Shown here: positions 1 through 12,500 of the stretch, piece after piece | Layout: each line of letters starts with the position of its first letter | Position numbering within the stretch: the stretch's first letter is position 1 | Source of the DNA: Sarcocystis neurona | Lineage: Eukaryota; Apicomplexa; Conoidasida; Eucoccidiorida; Sarcocystidae | Assembly: GCA_000727475.1 (NCBI GenBank) | Contig: KL647303.1 | Span: 1,675,449-1,739,448 of the forward strand | DNA: 64,000 nucleotides | Direction of reading: 5' to 3' | Translations under genes and position numbers: made by a program | Notes under the pieces: generated by a model | Seen by the model: the letters and a program-made list of their open reading frames with translations, nothing else | The model's database searches: none | Told to the model about the DNA's origin: nothing

Positions 1-1204
1 CACAAGAGCCCGCGTGCGCGCGCCAGAGAACGTGTTCCCAAGGTGCAGAACAGCAGAAATACGGACGCGGAGAAAAGTGCATCTGTCCTTTCTCTTCACG
101 GGCCCCACCTCTAGGCATCTCCTCATATACCCTTCAAAAAGTATACAACTGCAATGACTACTTTTGCTGCATATACGTGTATCTTTCAATCTTCATACTT
201 TATCGTAGTCTTATCCCAGTGCTCACATATATACACATGTGGGTGTAGATATATATATATATATGCATGTATATAGATATATGTATACACACATGGCTAT
301 ACATATATATATATGGGTGTACGTACCTATATGTGTGTGCAAATATATATATATATAAATCCACAAGAGGAATAACAGGTACACATACCGTACATGTATA
401 TATCTGTATATGTATATATACGAAGGTAGGAAACAAGATACAAACATATGTGTTTCCCTAACGTTTAGGTTGTACATTTATTTAAGTGGGAATACGGCAT
501 TGAAACGGCTCCAGCACCCCATATCTATCTACCTGCTCTATCTACCTGTATCTATCTATACCCATCTATACCTGTATATATATGTATGTATATGTACATG
601 TATATATATTCATATATATATATATATAAATATAATTTTGAAACATGTGCGTGCCCATCCATACGTGAAATATTATATAAACGGCTCCAGTATTACACAT
701 CTATCTATCTACTTTGCCTACCCGTATCTATCTATACCTATATATATAATATATAGATATATATATATATATGTATATACCTGTGTAACGACCCAAATCA
801 TTGCTGTGTAGCCCCTGAGGCATAAAACCTTGAAGGACAACTGTGTCCGGTACGAACCTATTCTCTGTGTACCTGCATGTACGTGTGTGTGTATATGTCT
901 TTCTCTCTCTCTCTCTATCTATATATATATACGTACGTATGTATATTCTCCTTTTTGTAGACTTCTCCAGACCCCTGTTTGGCACGTCTAAGACAACAGG
1001 ATGGAGAGGCGTAAGACTCTTGCACACCGAAACATATATGTGTGAATCTACGTGTCTATTCCAAAGAAGCCCGCAGTAAGATCTTCTTATAAATTGATGT
1101 AAATACTCCATAGGTGCGCACCTCCACATACATATAGTAAGAAAAGGAGAAGACAAAGATCGAGGAAACGGAAAAGAGACATGAGAGGCTGCGACGGGGC
1201 CTAC
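1..1204. repeat. Microsatellite-rich DNA, probably intron of the DHHC gene
   Basis: The stretch is dominated by (TA)n with TG/CA variants, for example at 240-360 and 590-640, and a (TC)n to (TA)n run near 900-940. Two diverged copies of a block beginning AAACGGCTCCAG (about 502 and 679) are followed by TATC-rich sequence. Reading frames here encode only Tyr/Ile/Val strings and are not genes. Because the DHHC exon at 1205 ends in a donor, this is most simply the next intron. Confidence 0.6.
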
Positions 1205-4200
1205 TTCTGAAATTTGCAAGTGCGGCAGAAGGCGTCAGGAGAGTAGATGCAGTTGTCGTACGGGTACAGGCGCAGGTGCTTCTTCACATTCTCGGGCGTA
1301 ATGACACCTGAAGAAGCCTCACGTGGGAAGCAGCCGTCACACAGAAGCTGGGGAGGCGAGCACACGAATACAAGTAAAATTAGCAACAAGCGTAAAGCCC
1401 ACAGCAGGAGAGACGGGCGCGGCGAAACAGCAGCAGAAAGACGAACAGACGGACATACAAATAAATGCACCCTGTCGTCGCCTCTGCGTTCAAGAGGGTC
1501 CTACGTGCGTCTCTCTATACGCCGGAGTCCATGAAAAGAATGCGAAAGACTCAGAGAAAGGCAAAAACAGGGAAATAGAAGCTGCACGTGTCCAGAGACA
1601 GCGCGCGATAAACGGGGAGAAATGCACGGAGCACCAAAGAGAGACAGAAAACAAAAATGTAGACACACACTGCACAGCAGTGGTGGCGTGTGTCTTCATA
1701 TCGACGAAGATAAAAAGTGGCACAAGCACCTGCAAACTCTGGAAAAAACAGAGGCAACACATGCGTAGACACGTACAGCAACAACACGGCTACAAATGGA
1801 GCTATACATGTGTAAACATGTACACATATATGTATGTGTATAGAGATACAACGTTCTGTCTCTTACAAGGCACATTTGTATATAGACAGACAACACGCAC
1901 ACATATATATATATGTATGTATAGAGAAAGAGCGAAGAAATTGCATGTGGAGGGAAGGGATACCGGGTTTCACGGGAGTCCACAGAGAAAAAGAGAGATA
2001 CAGACATTGAAATTGGCGTAAGTATAAGTATACGCATGTGTAACACTATAAATAGATGAATATATATGGGCAGACTTAGATTGAAAAATATTGTGGTCCA
2101 GGCACAGAGCAGACGTGAGGGAGGCAGGTGCACATGAGGAATGCATGCATAAGTCGAGAGGGACGCACAGAAAAAAATGACCCAACGAGACGAACAGAAA
2201 AATGTTGCAGACACACACACGTGTACATCTTTCACTTCTGCATCTCTTCTCCTCCTCCTCCTCTACATCTCTATATACACATATGCGCATCTCACAACCC
2301 TTTCTCTATGCGCGTTGATACATGTGTTTCCAGGAGTATATATACATATATATATATATATACTACTACATCTCTATATACATATATGCGCATGTCACTA
2401 CCCTTTCTCTATGTGTGATAATACATGTACTTCTATAAGTATATATATATATATATGTGTAGACAGATATATAGGTGTGTGCCACATATTGATGAGAAAG
2501 GCGCACCTGGGTCGCTGAGCGAGCACCAGAAAAACGTCGACAGGCACGTCAGCAACATGCCGCATGCAATGAGCCTGCAAAGGAGCAAATAAAGAGGACA
2601 GCAAACGCAGGTCTTTCACGAAAACTTATGGATGTATGTGTGTCTGTGCAAAGCAAAGAAATTTTCCTCTGTTACGACCCGCTGCAGTTGACAAGTTGGC
2701 AGGCAGTCGATATCGAGACGTACAAATAAACATATAGAAAGCGCAACACATATATATATATATATGGGGCCACGCATGCGTATGTATATATGTAGTGTTG
2801 TTGAAACACATACCCTGTACCGAGACACGCCCTTATAAATACACATATGTACAGCCACGTGTATGTACACGTATACACATAATACATACACATATGTGTG
2901 ACACCATCATGTATATATATGTATATGTTTTAGGCCGTACAAATGTATATCGTTGAATAGAGACGCACATACACAGCCAACGGTATACACATATATATAC
3001 GCATATAGATATATACATATATAAACATATACACAAATATGTGTATGCCAATAAACAAGGCAGATGCGATGTACATACACGGATTCACATACATGTGCAC
3101 ATTTCGGCACACACGTTTGTACATATCTATATATATATATACAATGGAAACACAAAGGTAGACGCATTCACGTCTATAAACGTCCATCATGCATATATAT
3201 AACAGCTATTTGCTGATACAAATATGCATTTGTATATATAAAGTGAGAGACACATTTCCATGTGAATCCATATATATACAAAATCCGTACACACATACTA
3301 GACACACCTAGACATATATAGAGAGAGAGAGATAGACAGATGTAAGCGTATGCATACACACATATGGAGGCATTTCCATTTATGTATACACATGCTTCCA
3401 CATATATATATATACATGCATTTACACAATCTTGTATGTAGATATACACCTGCACATGTACACAACCCTACACAGATGGAGGTACACAGGTGTACAAATA
3501 TTTTCATGAATGATACGGATGCGGAGGCTGGTGAGAAGCGACAGATGGCTCACTTGTGATGCTCCGACACGTACGCATTGGGTATCCACGGATGTCCTAC
3601 AAACACTCGCCAGACGCACACACAAACACCCCTCCTTTCTTAGAAACGCTCACGTTTGTTCGTACACCTGTACACACGTATATCTCTCTGAAATCCTCTA
3701 CATACATACAGAGAGAGACACAAGCGAGAGGGGCAAATAGAAGATATAGACATAGATAGGTAGGTGGTACTTCTACTTCTGTGCGCGTGTATATCTGCGT
3801 GTCTATATACTCATATAGAGAGAGACAGATGGATAGTCGCATCATAAATATATGCATGTGCGCATACATATATGTATGTATGTATATACACATGTGTATA
3901 TATGTGTAAACGCAGACGCAGGAGTCCATCAGAAGCAGGCGCACATGCACAGATTTATTAGCACATATACACTTATATATATGTGTGTGTATACGCATGC
4001 AAAATAAAGTCCATCAGAAGTAGGTGCAGTTGGACATAGTTTTTAACACATATGCATCCATATGCGTATATGAGCATATGTGGAGACACAAGCAAAAATC
4101 CGTGAGACGTATGTAATACAAAGTCATACTCACTTGCAACGAAGTTACTGCTGCAGCTCGACTGCATTTGGACGAACAAGTGTTTCTGTGTGTGTATGGA

Positions 4201-6168
4201 CTGCTACACATGCGTAGTAAATGTGGGTAGCCACGTGTCTCCAGCATGTATAAATATATATGTGTGTATATATGCCTGTATGTACGCGTGTGTATACGTG
4301 TGTTTGTGTACGGAGTTGTCATAGGAAGGTATGTGTGTCCACACACACATACATATGTAGGTGTGCGTGTACACAGGTATATATGTATGGGTGTACAATC
4401 GTACATATATAAGTATGTATGGGCATGCGAATGTATAAGTTTTTACGTCCACCTATGTACAAGTACGTACACGAGCGTGTATGTAGATGTGCTCATATGG
4501 AGGGATGTGCAGGTATGACGCATGCGTCAATTCGTGTACACGCGCCTATGTATACGTATACGTAAGCGTCTGTGTGTATATTCCCCACGTTTGTGTGTGC
4601 GCGTATAGATGTACATACATCGTTTACACATGGGCACGTTGATGCCATGTACTGCATTTGTGCTTACAGTAGATAGATGTACATATATATATGTGTGTGT
4701 CGGCGTATATATATGTATATATGTATGCGAGTGTACATGTACGTACATGTATGTGTGTATCTATCTGTATGTACGCGTATACGTATGATTATGCGGACGC
4801 ATGTGTGTATATGTATATGTGTATGTATGTGTCAGTATGAATGCATCTACACGTGTGTGTATGGATGTTCGCATGTCCATGTATGTCTGCACGTATATAT
4901 GTGTATGTATGTATGTCTCTATGTATGTACGTATGTGTATGGAGGGATGCATGCATCCGGTCACATACGAAGCGGCTCTTGTACAGGTCAGTGCTTACAA
5001 ACGAGACGGACGAACCTTCCACAGGTAACATTTACATATGTGGTATCAGCATAATGACTCTTACACCGGTACCTGTCCATACACCTATGTATATGCATAC
5101 ACCGACGAGACCCTTCTCACAACGTTATACGCGTAGATGTCTGCAACTCCACGAGACTTTTCTCACAACGTTACAGACATAGGTGTCTACAGCTCTGTGT
5201 AGTCGCTCTTCTTCACTACCCACACACATATATGTAGGCCGTTTTGTAGCTTCTCCCACTATACATATATAAGTTGTGGTCGTTTTCGTAGCTTTCCCGC
5301 ACTATTTATGTGTGTACATATATGTCTGTATATAGATACGTAGGGGTCTACGCAAACGAACAAAGTTACGGGCATTTCTTCTGGGACGCAAAACCCGTGG
5401 CGCCTGCTGCAGCGGGAAAAGAGAGGAATTTTGCTCTTCGTCAGACGAAGGAGGCGGCCCAGTGCAGAAACTCGTCGCTGTCCACCGCAGTGCGAGAGAA
5501 ACACCTGCGCCAAAACTGGGGGAATTTTTCTAAGATCTTCACACACGAATACACAGACCGACAGAAGCGAATCTGCGTAAGGCGCGCGGCACAGCTACAT
5601 AGCAGCAAGCACCTCTTCCACACAGATTCGTCTGTACACCTTTACAGATGGAGTGAGAGGGCGAGCCAGAGACGCAGAGGAACGCAGAAACATATACATA
5701 CATGTTAGTGTACCGCAGCATGTATGCTGTCCGCTTATCCGACTGCACACCTTCCTCTTCCTATGCGTGACTCCAGTAGAAAAAAGAGTACCCCCTCGTG
5801 TACAGGAAAGGGAAGCCAAAGCCGAGCGGGAATATCTCCTTTTGTTCTTTCTTCTTCGCCAGCAGTGTCGGAGGCTTACCGAGGAGACAGAACTGCGAGT
5901 AGCCGCCGACGACGACGGCGAGATAGACAATTTGCACGAGAGGGTTATTCGTGCAGAAGACGTACTTCCAGAGACTGACAACAGCAGCGGCAGCTGATGC
6001 TCCGCAGAAACGCGTGAGCAGTGCCAACAGCAGCCTGGGCAGCGAGTGGAGAAAAAAGCGACGCGTTTTCGCTGCGAAGGAGTTGCCCGAAGGTGGCGCG
6101 CAGACGTGCAGCAGCAGCAGCAACAAGGCGCACAGGAGCACCAGAAGAACTCCCAGCAGCAGCAGCAT
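1205..6168 (-). CDS. DHHC-type (ZDHHC4-like) protein S-acyltransferase, 5' part; 3' part lies beyond the left edge
   Basis: Palmitoyltransferase of the DHHC family, which attaches palmitate to cysteines of membrane proteins at ER, Golgi or plasma membrane. Exon 1 is 5880-6168. It opens with ATG at 6168 and a hydrophobic run (MLLLLGVLLVLLCALLLLLL), then the second membrane segment NPLVQIVYLAVVVGGY, and ends at a GTAAGC donor in phase 1. Exon 2 starts at 5529 (reads KFPQFWRRCF) and ends at 5447, or at 5505 with a better CAG/GTGTTT donor. Exon 3 is 1205-1347, after a pyrimidine-rich acceptor. It carries GVITPENVKKHLRLYPYDN and CRTCKFQK, the start of the Cys-rich domain that precedes DHHC in this family. 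It ends at a GTAGGC donor, and the PARSKHC..DHHC part is not found in 1-1204. The membrane segment expected just before GVITPENV is absent if exon 3 starts at 1347. An acceptor at about 1471 would include one (LLLWALRLLLILLVF). The reading frame also stays open upstream of 6168 without an ATG. Confidence 0.72.
2262..2460. repeat. Diverged direct repeat of about 105 bp containing microsatellite
   Basis: Two copies start with CTACATCTCTATATACA and continue through ATATGCGCAT, CTCTATG and GATACATGT or AATACATGT before a TA run. They begin at about 2262 and 2368. The duplicated unit includes both unique sequence and the TA microsatellite. Confidence 0.7.
5104..5195. repeat. Imperfect tandem repeat, unit about 46 bp, two copies
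   Basis: Copies at about 5104-5149 and 5150-5195 share CGAGAC, TTCTCACAACGTTA and a TGTCT core. It lies in the DHHC intron close to exon 2. Confidence 0.6.
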
Positions 6169-6850
6169 CTTGCACTCAGGGGCGACAGCGAAAAACAGGG
6201 AGAAGAAGAGAGACAGACAGCAGCGAAAAGAGTCGGCCGAAGAGAAAATTCGGCGGCGCTGTTCCACAAAGCCACGGCCAGAAAGAGAGAGACGCAGCAG
6301 CGAAGAACCGGCACCAGAAGCAACACTGCTGGGCGGCTCGATAAAATCCAAGTCACGCCCGTGGAGATGCAAGCGCCTGCCTCGCCACCGGCAGGGGCCC
6401 CTTACAGAAAAGCGAAGCTGCTCCTGCTGCTGAACTGCTGTTTTTCTCAGGCGGCTCCGTCCCCTGCTTTTCCTCTTGTTGATCCTGCTGCCGTTGATCG
6501 TCTTGCGAACGCTGCTGCCGCTCCTGCTGCTCTCTTCCTGCTGCTGCCCGAGTCCACGCGCCTCTTGGCGTGTCGCCTGCCCCTGGTGGGGTGCCGTGGC
6601 TCTTCCTTCCTGCTGTCCTTGGTAGTACTGCTCCAGCCCGTGCTGTCGCTGCTGCGCGGGGTGCTGCTCCTGATGCTACTGCTGCACCAGAGATCGCCCG
6701 CGCTACTGTTACGGTGAAACTGCTGCTGCTGCTGTCGAACCTCGTCTTTATCTGCTACATCTTCTCGTGCCGTGGCTGTTGCTGGTGCTGCTCGACCTGC
6801 ACCACCTGCTGATGCTGTTGCTGCGGAATCCGCTGCTTTTGGGACAAGTA
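6090..6850. repeat. CAG/CTG triplet tracts flanking and overlapping DHHC exon 1
   Basis: CAG-type triplets on the plus strand at about 6105-6165 are antisense to the Leu-rich first membrane segment of the DHHC gene. CTG-type triplets fill much of 6415-6840. The minus strand of 6447-6899 is open and reads Ala/Gln/Ser-rich. It is in another frame from DHHC exon 1 and could be an upstream exon or leader, but nothing proves it. Confidence 0.6.
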
Positions 6851-9513
6851 AAACTCTCTCGGTGCTGGCGACAGCCAAATAACTGCCACAGCCTGACACT
6901 GGCTAACCACCTACTAGCGAACTGGACACGAATAAATAGCAGCAATCGCAGCGGCGCAAAACATAAAAGCGTGAAAGTCGGACGTGAAATATTAACAGAG
7001 CAGCAAAGCAGCTAAAAACGAGTCAAAACGAGCCCCAGCGGCTCCGCCCGTAGGGGAGCGTTGGTGGAGACAGGAGAAAGCGGAGGCGCCCCAGGAAAAA
7101 AAGCGCACACCGCACAAGGGACATCCCTACGAAGATTCTAGGTATGGACTACAGATTGCTAAACCACCAGCAAGACCCGAGGGCAGCAGTGAGACAACAG
7201 TCCCCATCACGGGGAGTGGAGAGGGACAAGACCGAACACGAGAGTGCTGACGAAGAGCAAGGAGGCGGGGAACAAGCTTTGAGAACTGCAGAGGCCCGGC
7301 GCCCTATCTCAGAGAAATGAAAATGGTGCCAGTTCACAGACTCAGGCGCCAGTTCTCATGGGTGCGCACTGACGTGCAGACATTCCGCATGTGTTCATGG
7401 ATGTATGCCCAAGAATACATACACGGAAATGTGTTAAGGTGTGTGCGTTCTTGAGTAAACACATATTTTTAATGCGGTAAGAAACCGGCGAAGTCCTCGA
7501 GTGCGGTCTACGGAACAAAAGCCTCCAGGTATTTGCGTTCGTTGCTTTTTCGTTGGGCGGCTGGGGATTTCAGACAGTTGTCATGCATCGATACAGAACG
7601 ACCACTGTCAGCCCATTAGAAGCCAACGGCTGGAGGTAAGAGAGCGTGTCACCGATGCCGGCCTAAAGTGACTGCACACGAGGAGTCCAAAAGGACGACG
7701 TAGGCCACAAGCTATCCGTGAATACCTCCTCCTACGAAACGTTGGTCTCCATATGAAAAGCGGAACTACCGACGACGTCGTCCTACAAAAAAGCCGCCAT
7801 TCCTTGCAGTCGCCTACGCATACGCAGAGCACCTCGGAAATTGAAGCCAAGTATCCGCGTAGGGCTTGCTTCACGTGCAGCGGATGAAGTACAGGAAGAT
7901 TGAAAAGGACATACAAAAGGCGTATATGTTGAAAGAGGTTAGGGAGTGCTTGGAGAGACCTGAGAAATCTAACTAAAACCAACGATGCCGCTGTGCAGGT
8001 CCCGCGGTGAAAGAGTAAGCGCGCCTGAAGGAAAAAGTACTACTCAGTCCTCGTTGTGCTCCTGGCTTGTATCAAAATGAGGAACTCGCGAGTTGGGCGG
8101 CCATAGCCCTAAGCGTGTCTTCAGTCCAGTCTGCCGCAGAGTAGCTTCGCGACCAGACAAGCGAGGCCAACGCATGCGGCCGGCGGATGTGCGCTGAATA
8201 GCCATCGCGGCCCCCAAGAGAAAATCTCAAAATTCAGCGGCAACTGCTGACAGCCACGATAGATAATGTGTGCGCTCACACGAGCGGGAAGGGGAAGAAA
8301 TTAAATTGTGACAGAAAACCGCGTGGGAACCGCAACTGTAATTGTTGGTGAGCACCAGAGTGGAAGAGAATGAAGCTGACTACGCATGAAAGTTGCATTA
8401 AAGTGGTCGGCGAAGGAGGAGTTACCACGTTTACAACCAGTGAAAAGTGTGGAATGCTTTCACATACGAGGATGATCCGTAGCGGGGGGAAAAAACTTTG
8501 CTTGGGGGTTCCGAGGGCCCAGTGAGAGAAAAGACACTGTTCCACTCACAAATGGGGACACAGGTCTTGTTGCGGTATTGACATGTAGCTGCGAAGCGAG
8601 GAATGATAGCCATACTCCGCGAAGAACAAGTAGTGGTGCAGCGTTTCCACATGCACCCATTTGAGGGCATATACACATATACATAAACCTGCATACAACT
8701 ATGCGTAGACACGAAGTTCACCGCCCTATGTGCAATACGTGAACTTACGGACGTCGACAAGAACTTCACGATGTGTAACACCTGTACTTACGGACGTCTT
8801 CACGCATACATATATATATATGTATATATGTATATGTATATATATATGGTTTTCTACTCGTATGTATGCATGCGTATATGTGCACAGGTACGAAAACGCT
8901 TTTCTGCAATCGACTTCTGCGACAGGTGCACATGCGACGTCGAAAAAGGATGCATACGAGGGAGGTTCGTTGTTCCGAAGGCGAGAGATGTCACTCTAAT
9001 ATGTCCATCTGTGGGCGTGTAGACCTGTGAGTACATAACATATACTTAGAGAGATTCGTGTTGCCGTGTGTGGTGTGCGCGTAGAGAAAAAAGGAGGCAT
9101 GTGAGAAAAAAGAACTCCATTAATGAATTGATATTCAAAACAGCGTCACACAGAGGAAACATGAGGAACGGCAAAGATATACATGTATAAATACATGTAT
9201 AAATACATACGTGCGAGTGTAAAAGGTCTCCTAATGGGACTGCGACGCGGATTGAAACGGAAAGAAACACCGGTAAATAGAAACCCTCTTCTGTGGTATA
9301 CGTACTGAGGCAGGGCAACGCAGCAAGAGAGAGGTGTTCCCGCGGAAACCTTGCGGCGGGCCAGACGCTGCACGAGAGGATTTCTGAAACAACATCTGGA
9401 GGACGGATGCAATAATTACGATGGCTGGTACTATTCCTTCTGAGCAGAGCGGTGTGAGGCATGACAAGTTGCAAACAGAAGCGTGGACGCAAAAGCCGGA
9501 AATCCGATACCCA

Positions 9514-9551
9514 TATATTAGAAGGGTATGAAAGTATATACTTCTAATATA
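9514..9551. repeat. Inverted repeat, 11-bp arms, 16-nt loop
   Basis: Arms TATATTAGAAG (9514-9524) and CTTCTAATATA (9541-9551) are exact reverse complements around GGTATGAAAGTATATA. It lies in gene-free DNA and its function is unknown. Confidence 0.7.
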
Positions 9552-12500
9552 CCTTCACCCCGTTACGCACAACAGATATATATACGGTTATGTAAATATG
9601 TGGTAAGGCTAACAGCGGAAGGAGTACGAGTATCCTCACGAAACGGTGAAAGGAGATACGGGAAGCGACGTATTCCTTCTCTCTAGTGAGTCGAAAAGAC
9701 GGAAGTGATGCTTATTTCTGAACAAAAGGGTGGAAAAGGAGAGACGGAAACGCAGATTGTCTCCCCACCTGTAAACGTACGAAAAATCTATATTCCAGAT
9801 GCACGTGTGTACACGGAACCGTCTTCATTATCCACGACTGCATATTAATCTCACTTCCGCACACGTTTTACGTGTTCCCACTGTCGTCTGTCATACGCTT
9901 GTATATCCCTGGCCCGGCTGAGAAGGGGAACATATGCAGGAAGTAAGAGTGTGTCTCTGCCGCTTTGCCGCCGGGCTGCTTGCTTGCTGAGTGCAGCGTC
10001 TACCTTTCCACGTGTGCTCAGTGTCGTGATGTCTGAACTTCTAATTCTCCCGCGCGTTCACTCCTTGACTGCACACTACATGCACGTACACGTCGGATGT
10101 CATCTGCATAGCGCTGAATTTTCGTGGTGGTTAACACACTCGTATTTTCAGATGCGGTGGACACGCCTTGAAAGGTGGCTGTAAGTGTGTTTGTATCCTG
10201 ATATAGGTTTTAGGTTTGAACACATACCTCACACACACCTCAGCATTCGAAGCTACAAATTATATGCTGCAGCTTCGTTACTGTGTTTGCGTAGGCAACA
10301 CTCGGAAAAACCCTAGCAATAAGGCGCTGCGGGGAAGACTTTGCGAGGGCAGCTGGAGTGACCTTGTGTGAGAGGCGAATGTTGTCCGCCCCGTGCCTCC
10401 TAGAATTTTGCAAGGGTACACAGAAACTCTCATCAATCCGGCGCGTAGAGCCTTCACATGCCGGTGAAGGTCACTGACGTGCCTTTCAAAAGTGACCCGA
10501 TTTATTGTGCTGAGGGGTTAAGGAGGCACTCCTTCGTCGTCGTGTTTTCAGCAGTTTCCTCCTGTCAAAGGCGCAGCACACCAGAGTAGCACGTGACAGA
10601 GCTAGTGATGAAGGACAAGTTTACGTTCGTTTGTGCTCGTGAGTGACCCGTGTAGGTCACAACATCATCTGAGTATACAATGTGAGGTTGGCCGACGCGC
10701 GTCGAAGTCAACGGTCTACACGCCTGTACATCTCTATGCAACGACACGCATATTTGCTCACATGGTTTACGTCTCTTTGTATTCACTCAATTTACGTTGT
10801 ATTCCACGTTGGACTGCGAGCACGCGCGCATTCGCATTTAGCTCTCTCCCGTTAGGTATATGTATATATATATATATAAGTGTACATATGGCTACTGGTA
10901 AGCCTGTGTTACCGGCGACGTTAATTCGTGAGAAGTGAGTGGACAGAAAACTATGTCGGAAGCCCTACTGTCGGAATAATACTGAGGAAGCGGGGTGGAT
11001 ACTTTTAGTGTGGGGCGTCCACTCGACACAGTTGGACAGTCCGTGTAGAGACCTTATATCAAGCGTAGTGTTAGAAGGAAAAACCCCCTTCTCTTTGCGG
11101 GCGCACTTTTGCACATTTTAATCTCCTGGGGTTATCGTGGAGCTACTGGAAGACGTTATATCTTTTCAAACAAGGAATATGTCATAATATTGTTACTCGC
11201 GATTCCAAAGCCTTGCAAATGTACTTTGTCAGAAAGGCTACTGTAAATTCTCTCCACACATGACTACGAATGATGGTAGCGCTGTAATCACACCTGCGCC
11301 CTTAAAAAGCTGCCATTTCTGATTTGCGGTGTGAAAAACTGTGTACGACCACACGTTTAACCTGTACGTTCATACGTATACGTGTATGCATATATATACA
11401 TGTGTATATATATATATAAAAATATATATGTAAAGGGGTGTGTACGTCTGTACGTACGTACATCTACATAATTATAGAGAGAGAGGTATATATGTGTATA
11501 TGCGCCGTGTGCGCTGGTGCACCTGTGCGTCCGTGTGTGTCCCTTGAGGCAGGCAGGGAGGCTTGATAGTGTGTATCGTGCCTAAGTTACCTGCACAGCA
11601 CTTCTCGCTGAGAGCCCGACAGTGGAGAGCTTGCGCAAGCGTACAACACGAGCCTTCCCTCCAAGACTCTGCCGCGAGCGGTCGTTCTACGGCGTCACCC
11701 CTGGGCTTTTTCAATACCATAACTTCCAGAAGGAAATAAATGGCATGTGAACGCTTTCAGGAGGCGGCTCCTATATACAGCGCTACGTCTATAATCTTTC
11801 CGAAACTCGCTACAGTCCGTCACTGAGGCTGAAGCTTATGAATCTGATGATGGTATTTACGTACGTGTAGAAGTTTGAGCTGTACTGCCTAACGTTCCTG
11901 CCTCGGTAGTCATGTTCGTCTTTACGACCTGCCACATACATACGTTTCGCCACTCCTTGCAGTTGCGTCTGCTCAGTCGGCTCGCAGGGGAGACACAATT
12001 GGGTCCCTGCTTTCTTGTAGCTGCTGTTGCACCCTTGTAGCACATTGCGCGCAAGGGTACAACTTCGCGTGCTTGAGGACGGTCATCTGACGGAATGAAG
12101 GACCTATTTCTCAGTCGACGATGTAACGTGTCTTCAAGTGAACACCATGTACTTCCCCTTGCCGGACACGGCTGTGTGTTCTCTCCTTTGAAATGTTCCG
12201 CCTGTTGGGTTCTGCAGATCGATTATTGACAGTTGTAGTCACCCCATTGTATCCGCAGAGAAAGGCTCTGACGAAGGCGCCTGGACGCACTGTAGACCTT
12301 GCCTCTCAAGAACGGTAAAGCCTCCACCTACACTTCCACCAGCTCGACGGGTGAGGCGGGAGATGTCCGGTGAATTTGCCTTGTTCTAAGCTGTGCGCTA
12401 GCTCACTTTCGTTCCACGCTATTGCCTGATACTCATAGCAACACGTTTGTGAACGCCTTTTCCCGAAATGCTGCCTACACAGACCGCGTTGTCTCCATAC

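Larger units (their letters stand above)
1348..5446. repeat. TA/TG/CA microsatellite mosaic filling a long intron of the DHHC gene
   Basis: Between the second and third recognised DHHC exons lies about 4.1 kb. It is a purine-rich strip on the plus strand (about 1380-1780, so pyrimidine-rich upstream of the minus-strand acceptor), followed by alternating (TA)n, (TG)n and (CA)n runs up to about 5300. It contains several diverged local duplications (2262-2460, 3905-4040, 5104-5195). No conserved exon was seen, but a short one could hide here. Confidence 0.6.

Noticed and set aside
1323..2021. Plus-strand frame of 232 codons, Lys/Glu/Gln/Arg-rich.
   Set aside because: It starts antisense within DHHC exon 3 and continues through the pyrimidine-rich intron end. 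The openness comes from the purine-rich composition.
200..5200. Many short frames rich in Tyr, Ile, Val, Cys and His on both strands.
   Set aside because: They are translations of (TA)n, (TG)n and (CA)n microsatellite. They overlap in several frames at once and lie in or next to the DHHC intron.
5595..6356. Minus-strand 253-codon frame, Cys/Ser-rich.
   Set aside because: It is a shadow of DHHC exon 1 in another frame. The frame with NPLVQIVYLAVVVGGY is the conserved one.
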